From an uncultured Eubacterium sp. (lineage in GTDB: Bacteria; Bacillota; Clostridia; Lachnospirales; Lachnospiraceae), in assembly GCA_934317205.1 (NCBI GenBank), contig CAKREL010000001.1, forward strand, positions 1-64,000: a stretch of 64,000 nt of DNA. Direction: 5' to 3'. The notes under the pieces are model-generated. The model was not told the origin of the DNA, searched no databases, and saw only the letters and a list, made by a program, of their open reading frames with translations. Below are positions 18,660 through 27,257 of the stretch, piece by piece. The stretch's first letter is position 1. Each line of letters begins with the position of its first letter. Both the position numbers and the translations under genes were made by a program.

Positions 18660-19997
18660 ATGGGAAACTTAGGTATTTTTGACACAGCGAAAGAAGCTGT
18701 TGCAGCTGCAGCAGCAGCTCAGAAGGAATTTGTGAAAAATTATGGTCTGGATGACAGAGAAAGATTTATCGCTCAGATCAGAAAAGAGCTTCAGCCTCGC
18801 ATTGAGGAATTTGCAAAATTAGAATATGAAGAGACAGGCTATGGACGTATTGAAGATAAAATCGGTAAAGATACTGGTGCAATTATGCTTTCACCGGGAA
18901 CAGAAGCGGTTCCGACAGGTGTTATTGCCTCTGAAAAAGGTCTGACCGTCGAGTATTATGCACCATTTGGGGTAATTGGTGCTGTAACTCCGGTAACAAA
19001 TCCAATTGCAACAATCATTGCAAATACCATTTGTATGTTGGCAGGTGGAAACACCGTTGTATTTAATGCACATCCAGCTTCTATAAAATGTGCAACAGCA
19101 GCAGTGCAGGGAGTAAATCAGGCAATCGTAAATGCTGGCGGACCGGAAAATATCTGTACTATGCCTGCAAATCCTACGATGGAAACATTAGATGATATTA
19201 TGTTTGCACCAGAAGTCAAACTTCTTGTTGGTACCGGTGGACCTGGAATGGTAAAAACATTGATGTCCGCAGGGAAGAAAGTTGTTGCAGCAGGTCCTGG
19301 AAATCCACCATCCATCATTGATGAGACAGCCGATCTGAAGAAGGCAGCAGCAGGCGTTCTTGCTTCTGCTACATTTGATAATAACCTTCTGTGTATCGCA
19401 GAAAAAGAAATTTTTGTTGTAGATGAAATCTATGATGCATTTATGGATGAATTGGAAGCACTTGGTAATTATAGAATGACAAGAGAAGAAGCAGATAAAG
19501 TTACAGCAGTAGGTATTGTTGAGACTAAAAATGGTGGTCATGTGACCAATAAAGACTTTGTAGGAAAACATGCAAAAGTTATCTTAAAAGCAGCTGGAAT
19601 CGAACTCCCAGAAGATGCTGATCCGAGAATGGCATTCTTTGAGGCTAAAAATGATGATCTCTATGTTCAGGTTGAGCAGATGCAGCCAATTATTCCAATT
19701 GTAAGATGCAAAGACTTTGACGAAGCAATGGAGCGTGCTGTAAATGCAGAGCACGACTGCAAACATTCTGCATCTATCTGGTCTAAGAATATCGACCGTG
19801 TTACTGCTTTCGGTACAGTGATCAATACAACTGTATTTGTACAGAACGGTGGAACAATGTCTGCATTCGGTATCGGTGGATCTGGAACAAACTCACCGAC
19901 AATTGCCACACCAACTGGTGAAGGCGTAACAGGACCGCAGTCCTTCGTAAGAAGAAGAAGATTCTGTATGGCAGATGGTGGAAACTATCTATTATAG
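18660..19997 (+). CDS. CoA-acylating aldehyde dehydrogenase, PduP-like, no encapsulation peptide
   Basis: 445 residues. It oxidises an aldehyde to the acyl-CoA with NAD. Catalytic Cys245 is in FDNNLLCIAEKE, and the GTGGPGMV and AAGPGNPP segments match PduP/EutE. Microcompartment PduP carries a roughly 35-residue N-terminal targeting extension; this protein starts directly at the catalytic domain (MGNLGIFDTAKEAV), so it should be free in the cytosol. The start follows AGGAGGTATCACT. It is divergent from the activase gene and followed by a terminator. By context it takes the aldehyde made by the glycyl radical dehydratase; the chain length is unknown. Confidence 0.9.
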   Translation: MGNLGIFDTAKEAVAAAAAAQKEFVKNYGLDDRERFIAQIRKELQPRIEEFAKLEYEETGYGRIEDKIGKDTGAIMLSPGTEAVPTGVIASEKGLTVEYYAPFGVIGAVTPVTNPIATIIANTICMLAGGNTVVFNAHPASIKCATAAVQGVNQAIVNAGGPENICTMPANPTMETLDDIMFAPEVKLLVGTGGPGMVKTLMSAGKKVVAAGPGNPPSIIDETADLKKAAAGVLASATFDNNLLCIAEKEIFVVDEIYDAFMDELEALGNYRMTREEADKVTAVGIVETKNGGHVTNKDFVGKHAKVILKAAGIELPEDADPRMAFFEAKNDDLYVQVEQMQPIIPIVRCKDFDEAMERAVNAEHDCKHSASIWSKNIDRVTAFGTVINTTVFVQNGGTMSAFGIGGSGTNSPTIATPTGEGVTGPQSFVRRRRFCMADGGNYLL

Positions 19998-20067
19998 GAA
20001 TCTATAAAAAGCCCACTCTCTATTTTAATAATATCATTTAGCTGAGAGCAAAATCTCACAACCTTTC

Positions 20068-20101
20068 AAAAGCACCAACAGATGAGTCTGTTGGTGCTTT
20101 T
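20068..20101 (+). terminator. Rho-independent terminator after the aldehyde dehydrogenase gene
   Basis: AGCACCAACAG, ATGAGT, CTGTTGGTGCT, then TTTT. Confidence 0.9.
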
Positions 20102-20106
20102 CCTTA

Positions 20107-20285
20107 TTTATCTCAGTCGAGAAGACTCCCACTTCTGCAAGTGGTGAATAATAACAAGTCTTTCTCAGTGGGAGTACAATCTCCGACTGAGATAAACGCT
20201 CCGCGAGGATGTGCAGTGATTCTGAGAAGAATATGTCAGCTTTCGCTGACCAGAATCACGCACCAAGTCTCACGTGCGTTCGACT
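20107..20285. repeat. Array of nested inverted repeats in the intergenic region
   Basis: A perfect 13-bp outer stem (20107-20119 with 20184-20196) encloses ACTCCCACT/AGTGGGAGT (20125-20133 with 20167-20175). Next comes a second structure, GTGATTCTG/CAGAATCAC (20216-20224 with 20251-20259), enclosing GTCAGC/GCTGAC. A small CAAGTC/GACTTG stem follows. The CAGTGGGAG core is shared with the hairpin at 11999-12029. The rest, to the GldA-like gene at 20562, is AT-rich, with two TTTTGCACAA boxes and no gene. Confidence 0.6.
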
Positions 20286-20561
20286 TGAACATTTTTTGCA
20301 CAACTTACATCCTGTATTTCCCACATTTTCAGCATTCCCATGTTGATTTCTTGCATAACGGCTTTGACACTATCATAATATTCACTTTTTGCACAACCGG
20401 ATTGGGCAAATCCGACGATTCCGTACAGGAAACAGACCGCTCATTCCAAAACCGTTAAAATTGCACAGATTTTCTTTTTGATTTAGTCATCCATAACGAT
20501 GTGCCACCACAAAAAGATTGTTAGAATCAGCTCAACAAATAAAAAAGCAGAGGCGATCAGA

Positions 20562-21665
20562 ATGAAAGAGAAAATTTTTCTATCCCCTTCCCGTTATATA
20601 CAGGGAACCGACATCCTGAAGGATATCCCGGATTATGTCAGCGGGTTAGGGAAAAAATTATTGCTCCTGACATCTCAGGGAAATCACAGACGTCTGCAGA
20701 AAACATATGATCTCATTTCAAACAAAAATGATTTTTCCACACTGATCATTGATTTCGATGGGGAATGTACAATGGCTGAAATCAATCGGTTAAACCAGAT
20801 CTGCCGCGAACATGACATCAGCGTCATCGCAGGTGTCGGCGGCGGCAAAGTAATTGATACCGCAAAAGCTGTATCACACTTTATGGATCTCGGACTGGTC
20901 ATTGTACCAACTACTGCATCTTCAGATGCACCTTGCAGTGCCTTATCTATCGTCTATAAAGAAGATGGTGGACTCGACCAGCTGTTGTGGTTAAAAGCTA
21001 ATCCAGATATTGTATTGGTAGATGTACAGATCATCGCAGATGCACCGGCACATTTACTTGCTGTCGGAATGGGAGATGCCATGGCAACTTACTTCGAAAT
21101 GAAAGAATGTTACAAAAAAGACGCTGATAATTTTTGTGGTGGACGCATTACCTTAGCAGCAAAAGCAATTGCAAGCGAATGTTACAAAACCTTGAAAGAA
21201 GAAGGATATCAGGCTTATCTGGCTGCGCAGGAACACCGCGTAACACCTGCTCTGGAACATGTGGTAGAAGCAAATACACTGCTTAGCGGCATTGGTTTCG
21301 AAAGCGGCGGCATCTGTGCCGCACATCCGATCAACAACGGAATCGCAGAACTGCCGGAGACACATTCCAGAATGCATGGCGAAAAAGTCGCATTTTCGTT
21401 GATTTGTCAATTGATCCTTGCAGGAGAGACAACGGAGACCATTGAAGAAATTATGACATTCTTTTCCCGTATCAGACTGCCAATCACATTAAAAGAACTC
21501 GGCATCGATGCTATTACCACAGAACAGTTGGAGCTCATCGGCAATATTGCAGCCGGAGATCCCTGTACCGCCAATCTGCCATTACGCGCAGATGCACAGA
21601 CCATCGAATCTGCCGTTATCCTGGCAGACCGTATGGGAACCGATTTGTTGAATCGTAAAAATTAA
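20562..21665 (+). CDS. Glycerol-dehydrogenase-family (GldA-like) NAD-dependent alcohol dehydrogenase
   Basis: 367 residues, exactly the length of GldA, from the ATG behind GCAGAGGCG; the frame extends upstream without a site. It interconverts a secondary alcohol and a ketone using NAD and a metal. The nucleotide motif is GVGGGKVIDTAKA. The metal ligands expected for GldA are visible: Asp in GMGDAMATYFE, His in CAAHPINNG, and His in MHGEKVAF. It leads the unit with the glycyl radical enzyme (38-nt gap), so it may prepare or redox-balance that enzyme's substrate. The substrate is not known; glycerol itself is only one option. Confidence 0.88.
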   Translation: MKEKIFLSPSRYIQGTDILKDIPDYVSGLGKKLLLLTSQGNHRRLQKTYDLISNKNDFSTLIIDFDGECTMAEINRLNQICREHDISVIAGVGGGKVIDTAKAVSHFMDLGLVIVPTTASSDAPCSALSIVYKEDGGLDQLLWLKANPDIVLVDVQIIADAPAHLLAVGMGDAMATYFEMKECYKKDADNFCGGRITLAAKAIASECYKTLKEEGYQAYLAAQEHRVTPALEHVVEANTLLSGIGFESGGICAAHPINNGIAELPETHSRMHGEKVAFSLICQLILAGETTETIEEIMTFFSRIRLPITLKELGIDAITTEQLELIGNIAAGDPCTANLPLRADAQTIESAVILADRMGTDLLNRKN

Positions 21666-21703
21666 TAAGCCAATTATTAATAAAAAGAAGGAGGATTTTT
21701 ATT

Positions 21704-24196
21704 ATGAAACGTGTTAGTACTATCGCAGAAGCAATCGAACCTTATGACAAAGTGTGGGGCGTTGGAGCATCAGGATTCGTAACGGATCCGTCACCGTTTG
21801 AGAGAATTAATCTTATTCTTGATAACACACCGAAGACAACAAACGGAGAGATTTTCCCGGATCGTGCAGTTATTATGACAAAAGTAATGGAAAAAATGCA
21901 GGGAAAACCTATGATTCTTCAGATGGCAGAAGCAATTGCCGCATTCTGGAGAGAAGCTCCGATCCAGATTTTTGACCATGAGCTGATTGTTGGTTCCATG
22001 CTGTGTCCAAAAAAAGGCGCACCGATCTTCCCGGAGTTTGGACTGAACTGGATCATTAATGAGATTGAAGAAGGCGTTCTCGGATATTGTGAAGTTCATA
22101 CACATGACTATTTTTCTCATACTGATGAGACATACAAAGAATTAAAAGAGATTCAGCCGTTCTGGCAGGGTAAACAGTGTGAAGATTATGTAGTTCCGAT
22201 GCTGACAAAAGATCAGATTGAAGGTTCTCATATGACACATGGTATCTTCTTCTGTGACTCCTATATGACCTGTGGTGCCGGACACCTTGGCGTAAATTAC
22301 GACAGAGTACTGAAGATGGGTTACGGCGCAATCCGCAAAGAGATCGAAGAGAAGAAAGCTGCTCTGGATCTGTCCAATCCGGATGACATCCAGAAAGATG
22401 TATTCTATCAGGCAGCACTGATCTCCAATCAGGCGGCAACCGATCTAATCAGACGTCACGCAACAGCTCTGAAAGAAAAAGCTGCAAAAGAAGCAGATGA
22501 GACAAGAAAAGCAGAATTACTGAAAATGGCTGAAAACTGTGACTGGATCGCTACAGAAGCTCCACGTACTTTCTGGGAAGCTTTGCAGGCAGTAGAGTTT
22601 GTAAACATGATGGTTCTTCTGGAGTCTAATGGACATTCTATTTCCTATGGACGTTTTGATCAGTACATGTATCCATTCTACAAACATGATTTGGAGACAG
22701 GTGCAGCTACAAGAGAATTCTGTCAGGAATTAATTGAAAACTTCCATATCAAGATCTGGGAGAAAAATAAAGTTCGTACACATCAGTCCGTAGAAGTATT
22801 TGCAAATGGTGGTATCGGTGGCCCGGCATTAACTGTTGGAGGTGTACTGGAAGATGGTACAGATGGAACAAATGACCTGACCTTTATGGTTTTGGATGCA
22901 GTTGCCCATACACGTATCCCGACACCTTGGACAGCAGTTCGGCTTCATTCCGCAACACCGCATGAACTGAAAGTAAAAACAGCCAACCTCATCCGTCTTG
23001 GTCTCGGCGAGCCGAAGATCTTTAACGATGACGTAACCATTCCAATGATGGTTTCCAACGGACGTTCCTTAGAAGACGCAAGAAATTATCAGGTAGTAGG
23101 TTGTGTAGAGCCGGATACAACAGGTAAAGAGTACGGCTGGCATGACGCAGCATACTTCAACATTAACAAGATTCTTGAGCTTGCAATTAATGGTGGACGC
23201 GATATGGAAACAGGTGAGCAGTACGCTCCGGATTACGGTTCTTTAGAGACATTTACTGATTTTGAACAGGTAAAAGAAGCATATCAGAAACAGATGAAGT
23301 ACTGGACCGATTCTATGATTGGATTTCTTTCCAAAGTTGATCTTGCACATCAGGAAATGAAACCTCTGCCATTCCTTTCTACCGTAATGGAAGGACCGGT
23401 TGAAAAAGGTGTGGATATTACAAAAGGAGGAGCAATTTACAATTTTACAGGTCCACAGGGAGTTGGTGTAGGTTCTGTAGCAGACGCTTTATCTACGATC
23501 AAACAGCTGGTATTTGAAGAGAAGAAAGTAACCGGTGCAGAGCTGTTACAAGCAGCAAGAGATAACTGGGTTGGTCATGAAAAATTATACGCACTTGTAA
23601 ACTCTGATTATGTTCATCACTATGGAAATGATGATGATTATGCAGATGACCTGGCTCGTTTTGCATTTGATACATATTGTGATTGTGTAAATGGACACCC
23701 GACAGCACATGGTGGACATTTCCAGGCCGGATTCTACTCTGTATCCATCAACGTTGCTCTGGGTGGTGCTCAGTGGGCATCTGTAGAAGGACGTAAAGCA
23801 CATGAGCCGGTATCTGATTGTATGGGTGCTCAGCATACTCTTTGCTGTCCACATGATATCAAAGGACCGTCAGCAATTTGTAAATCGGTTACAAAGATTG
23901 ATCACAGTAAAGCCGGCAACGGTACATTATTGAACTGGAAATTCTCACCTGCAGCACTGGAAGGTGATACAGGTCTGAATAATCTGATTTCTCTGCTGGA
24001 TACTTATGTACAGCGCAAAGGTATGCACAGCCAGTTTACCGTAGCAAGCAAAGAGACTCTGTTAGATGCACAGAAGAATCCATCCGAATACAAAGATCTG
24101 CTCGTACGTGTAGCAGGATATTCAGCTTACTTTGTTGAGTTGAGTAAAGGATTACAGGACGATATCATCGGAAGAACCGAATTAAACTTCGCATAA
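21704..24196 (+). CDS. Glycyl radical enzyme, diol-dehydratase-like (first copy)
   Basis: 830 residues, full length. The thiyl-radical Cys467 is in VVGCVEP and the glycyl-radical Gly805 is in VRVAGYSAYF. Residues that bind the diol in clostridial glycerol dehydratase appear at matching places: His in GAGHLGVNY, His-Ser in ESNGHSIS, Glu two residues after the Cys, and Asp 14 residues after the Cys (GWHDAAYF). This favours elimination of water from a vicinal diol, giving an aldehyde or ketone. It lacks the GCSGCVE of hydroxyproline dehydratase and the Thr-type pocket of choline lyase. AAGGAGG precedes the ATG. A terminator follows. It is paralogous to the enzyme at 33.5 kb. Confidence 0.92.
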   Translation: MKRVSTIAEAIEPYDKVWGVGASGFVTDPSPFERINLILDNTPKTTNGEIFPDRAVIMTKVMEKMQGKPMILQMAEAIAAFWREAPIQIFDHELIVGSMLCPKKGAPIFPEFGLNWIINEIEEGVLGYCEVHTHDYFSHTDETYKELKEIQPFWQGKQCEDYVVPMLTKDQIEGSHMTHGIFFCDSYMTCGAGHLGVNYDRVLKMGYGAIRKEIEEKKAALDLSNPDDIQKDVFYQAALISNQAATDLIRRHATALKEKAAKEADETRKAELLKMAENCDWIATEAPRTFWEALQAVEFVNMMVLLESNGHSISYGRFDQYMYPFYKHDLETGAATREFCQELIENFHIKIWEKNKVRTHQSVEVFANGGIGGPALTVGGVLEDGTDGTNDLTFMVLDAVAHTRIPTPWTAVRLHSATPHELKVKTANLIRLGLGEPKIFNDDVTIPMMVSNGRSLEDARNYQVVGCVEPDTTGKEYGWHDAAYFNINKILELAINGGRDMETGEQYAPDYGSLETFTDFEQVKEAYQKQMKYWTDSMIGFLSKVDLAHQEMKPLPFLSTVMEGPVEKGVDITKGGAIYNFTGPQGVGVGSVADALSTIKQLVFEEKKVTGAELLQAARDNWVGHEKLYALVNSDYVHHYGNDDDYADDLARFAFDTYCDCVNGHPTAHGGHFQAGFYSVSINVALGGAQWASVEGRKAHEPVSDCMGAQHTLCCPHDIKGPSAICKSVTKIDHSKAGNGTLLNWKFSPAALEGDTGLNNLISLLDTYVQRKGMHSQFTVASKETLLDAQKNPSEYKDLLVRVAGYSAYFVELSKGLQDDIIGRTELNFA

Positions 24197-24210
24197 TGTC
24201 TTATGACACT

Positions 24211-24246
24211 TTTCATGGGTCCGGTTCTGATCGGACCCATTTTAAA
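24211..24246 (+). terminator. Rho-independent terminator after the first glycyl radical enzyme gene
   Basis: ATGGGTCCG, GTTCTGAT, CGGACCCAT, then TTTT. A second small palindrome, CAGACA/TGTCTG, lies at 24274-24289 before the CoA-transferase gene. Confidence 0.9.
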
Positions 24247-24318
24247 AAAGATTTTGTGTCAATGAATGGGGTATCAGACACAGATGTCTGAGCAAAAAAC
24301 TTATCAGGGGTGAAAATT

Positions 24319-25623
24319 ATGACTTATAAAGAATTATATGAATCGAAAAAGTGTTCTGTTCAGGAATGTCTGAACCTGATTCAGTCCAATGACGTAATTG
24401 CTACCGGAACAGATTCTAACGCAGCAGTTACAATTTTAAAAGAATTACATACTATTGCAGACCGCGTAGAAAACGTATGGGTGATCAAAGGAGCCGACCG
24501 GGTTTATCCGTTTATGACAGATCCTGCAATGAACGGTCACATCAATACCACTGGTCTGATCATGGGACCGGGCAACCGCGAAAGTCAGAAACATTTCAAT
24601 TATCAGTATATGCCAGCCAATCTCCATGATTGGATTCTGCGTTGGTCCGAAAAACGTCCGGCAACTATTCTGCTGACAGCAGCAACACCGATGGACGAAG
24701 ATGGCAATCTCTATATGTCTACTTGCCTTATCAACGAAGCAGAAGCATTAAAGAGTCCTGCATTAAGAAAAATCATCGTTCAGGTTAATCCGAAAATGCC
24801 ACGTTTGAAACCGGAAGAAGGAAAAATCCATATTTCTCAGATAGATGCTCTCATAGAGGCAGAAGATGATCTGTGGACCGTTCCTTCCCCGGTTCCGACA
24901 GATAATGATAAAATCATCGGTCAGACAGCTGCAGAATTTATTCACGATGGCGATACCATCCAGGTCGGCCTTGGCGGCACAGCAGATATGGTAGCACTGG
25001 CTCTGGAAAGTAAAAAAGACCTTGGTCTGCATACTGAGCTATTTACACCGGGTATTGGTAATCTTATCCGTAAAGGAGTAATCACCGGCGAACGAAAAAC
25101 CATTTATAAAGGTCGTCATATCGGTGCTTTTGTTATTGGTGATGATGCGCTTTACGAAGATATGAACACGAACCCGGCCTACATGATAGCTCCGGGACAG
25201 ATTACAAATGATCCGTTTGTCATTGCACAGAATGATAATATGGTATCCATCAATACTGCTTTGGAGATTGACCTGACCGGTCAGATCTGTTCTGAAAGTA
25301 TCGGTTCCAGGATGTACAGTGGAACTGGCGGAGCTACCGATTTTGCATATGGTGCGTTGCATTCAAAAGGCGGACGTGGCATTATTGCTATTTCCTCCAC
25401 AGCGAAAAAAGGAACTATGACAAAGATTAAACCTCAGTTGACACCGGGGGCAGTTGTTACTATCAGTCGAAACCTTGCAGATACAATTATCACAGAATAC
25501 GGTGTAGCATACATGAAAGGCCGTACGATACCGGAACGTGCAAAAGCACTGATTCAGATCGCACATCCTGATTTCCGTGATGAACTGACCTTTGAGGCAA
25601 AAAAACTCGGTCTGATTTTGTAA
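24319..25623 (+). CDS. Acetyl-CoA hydrolase/transferase family CoA-transferase
   Basis: 434 residues from the ATG that follows CAGGGGTG; a GTG three codons earlier is less well placed. Family of 4-hydroxybutyrate, butyrate and succinyl CoA-transferases (AbfT, Cat1). The catalytic Glu is expected in GLHTELF (Glu240, close to Glu238 of the 4-hydroxybutyrate enzyme). The glycine-rich acyl-CoA loop is YSGTGGATDFAYGA. In this cluster it likely moves CoA from the acyl-CoA made by the PduP-like enzyme to acetate, releasing the free acid and saving the thioester. No phosphotransacylase or kinase gene is present to do that job. Confidence 0.88.
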   Translation: MTYKELYESKKCSVQECLNLIQSNDVIATGTDSNAAVTILKELHTIADRVENVWVIKGADRVYPFMTDPAMNGHINTTGLIMGPGNRESQKHFNYQYMPANLHDWILRWSEKRPATILLTAATPMDEDGNLYMSTCLINEAEALKSPALRKIIVQVNPKMPRLKPEEGKIHISQIDALIEAEDDLWTVPSPVPTDNDKIIGQTAAEFIHDGDTIQVGLGGTADMVALALESKKDLGLHTELFTPGIGNLIRKGVITGERKTIYKGRHIGAFVIGDDALYEDMNTNPAYMIAPGQITNDPFVIAQNDNMVSINTALEIDLTGQICSESIGSRMYSGTGGATDFAYGALHSKGGRGIIAISSTAKKGTMTKIKPQLTPGAVVTISRNLADTIITEYGVAYMKGRTIPERAKALIQIAHPDFRDELTFEAKKLGLIL

Positions 25624-25723
25624 TATTGAATGAAATAATGCTTATAACAGATTGGCTTTGCGAAACTTGAAGTTCACAGGGCCGATTTGTTTTTATAAAT
25701 ATTTTTATAAAAAGGAACACACT

Positions 25724-25957
25724 ATGGAAAATTTGTTTACAGACAATATGTTTCAGGAAGTCGGATATCCCGCACTGAAAACTCAGTTCCCGGAACTGCT
25801 CCCGAAAATGACGGTTGGACTGGTGGGGCAGGGTTCCGAATGTCTTGGTTTTGATGATACCTATTCCCGGGATCACGACTGGGGCCCATCTTTTGCCATG
25901 TGGCTGCCAAAAGACCATCTGACTTGCAGATGGTCTTTTTACGTTATAGGATTATAG
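25724..25957 (+). pseudogene. Truncated DUF4037 gene running into a terminator
   Basis: 77 codons remain. The start matches the DUF4037 nucleotidyltransferase-like family: VGLVGQGSECLGFDDTYSRDHDWGPSF, with the Gly-Ser and paired-Asp pattern. That family is normally about 300 residues or more. Here the frame leaves the family at MWLPK and translates the terminator hairpin, so about three quarters of the gene is gone. The site AAAAGGAAC and the ATG are intact, so a short peptide might still be made. Confidence 0.75.
25909..25940. terminator. Terminator inside the DUF4037 remnant (both directions)
   Basis: AAAAGACCATCT, GACTTGC, AGATGGTCTTTT. Symmetric A/T tails allow it to stop the plus-strand unit and the minus-strand alcohol dehydrogenase transcript. 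Confidence 0.85.
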
Positions 25958-26046
25958 AATAGAGGGGGAATGAGATTATGGCGAATCTCACAAATTACTG
26001 ATATTTTCTTACATCTCTCAGTGATACCTATTTTTGTATCTGGCAG

Positions 26047-27201
26047 TTATACATATCTCTCATACATATCTTTCAGGAGTTCAGCTAATTCCGAAATTCC
26101 TGTCTCACTTGGTGCAAACATCATAAATGGTGCTTTGTTATAAGCATCTGCCGCACAGTCAACCACTTCTTCAAGGGTATAACCCTGTTCTTTCAGGGAA
26201 GCAATCTTTAACTTCTTCATCAGCATTTTGATATATACCTCAGCCATGGCGGCAGCCTCATTTGCTGTTGCAGCAGCAGGCGTTTCAATGCCCATTGCCT
26301 CGATGATATCAAATAACCGATCCGGAATGACGTTTCCAAAATACCTTAACAACGTCGGAAGTGTCAATGCGCACGCAAGTCCATGCGGCATATGGAACCG
26401 TAATCCAAGTTCATGCGCCATGGCATGACCTACATGTACCATCGAATCGTTAAATGCCATTCCGGCAAAAGTACTTGCCTGTGCCAATGCAGTCCGTGCA
26501 CTCATATTGGTACCATTCTCACAGGCAAGTTCAATATTCTCTGTGATCAGTCGGATTGCACACATCGCCAACACATCAGAATGTGGATTGTGCCCATGGG
26601 ATGTGTATGCTTCAAAAGCATGTGCCAAGGCATCAAATGCTGTAATTGCCGTAATATACGGTGGCAGTCCAACCATCAGATCCGGGTCAACGATCGCCAG
26701 TGTCGCACCTTTGATTACTGTTTCTTTGACATCGGTACTCATATCATGGACAACGCAGATGCTGGTCGCCTCACTTCCGGTTCCGGCAGCTGTCGGAATA
26801 CAGAAGAGAGGGATTTCTTCTTTGAACTTTGTTCCGGCAGACATATAATAGTCTCTGATCTCTCCAGGATTATCCAGCAGGATTGTTACTGCTTTTGCGG
26901 CATCCAGACTGCTTCCTCCGCCGATTCCGACAACAAGATTTGCTTCATAATCACGCGCAATCCTGCCAATCTCATTGATCATCGTATCCGGTGCGTCCGG
27001 AAGCACATCATCATAGAGGTACACTTCCAGTCCCGCTTTTTTGAGATGATTTACGATCACCGAAGCAATCCCGCAGGCACTGATGCCTTTATCACAGATA
27101 CAAAACGCTTTCTTTGCATGATACTCCAATGCTTTCTCTCCAATTTTTCTGGCAGCGCCTTCTTCCATCAAGATTGGACATGTCTGATTAAAAATTGACA
27201 T
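26047..27201 (-). CDS. Iron-containing alcohol dehydrogenase (DhaT/group III type)
   Basis: 384 residues, normal length. It reduces an aldehyde to the alcohol with NAD(P)H. The nucleotide motif is GIGGGSSLDAAKA. The metal ligands are Asp and His in FDALAHAFEAY, then His in GHAMAHELGLRFHMPHG. AAAGGAGTTG precedes the ATG. It is transcribed with the downstream position of the MFS unit. By context it is the reductive branch that removes aldehyde and regenerates NAD; 1,3-propanediol dehydrogenase-like activity is possible but unproven. Confidence 0.92.
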   Translation of the reverse strand: MSIFNQTCPILMEEGAARKIGEKALEYHAKKAFCICDKGISACGIASVIVNHLKKAGLEVYLYDDVLPDAPDTMINEIGRIARDYEANLVVGIGGGSSLDAAKAVTILLDNPGEIRDYYMSAGTKFKEEIPLFCIPTAAGTGSEATSICVVHDMSTDVKETVIKGATLAIVDPDLMVGLPPYITAITAFDALAHAFEAYTSHGHNPHSDVLAMCAIRLITENIELACENGTNMSARTALAQASTFAGMAFNDSMVHVGHAMAHELGLRFHMPHGLACALTLPTLLRYFGNVIPDRLFDIIEAMGIETPAAATANEAAAMAEVYIKMLMKKLKIASLKEQGYTLEEVVDCAADAYNKAPFMMFAPSETGISELAELLKDMYERYV

Positions 27202-27257
27202 AGTATAACAACTCCTTTTCTTTTATTCAAGATTTGTCTATGAAAACTGAGAAACAG

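Noticed and set aside
20141-20458. 105-codon frame in the gap before the GldA-like gene
   Set aside because: It translates a chain of inverted repeats and has no ribosome site or protein-like composition.
26413-27198. 261-codon plus-strand frame opposite the iron alcohol dehydrogenase
   Set aside because: Antisense shadow; the minus-strand gene has all metal and nucleotide motifs.
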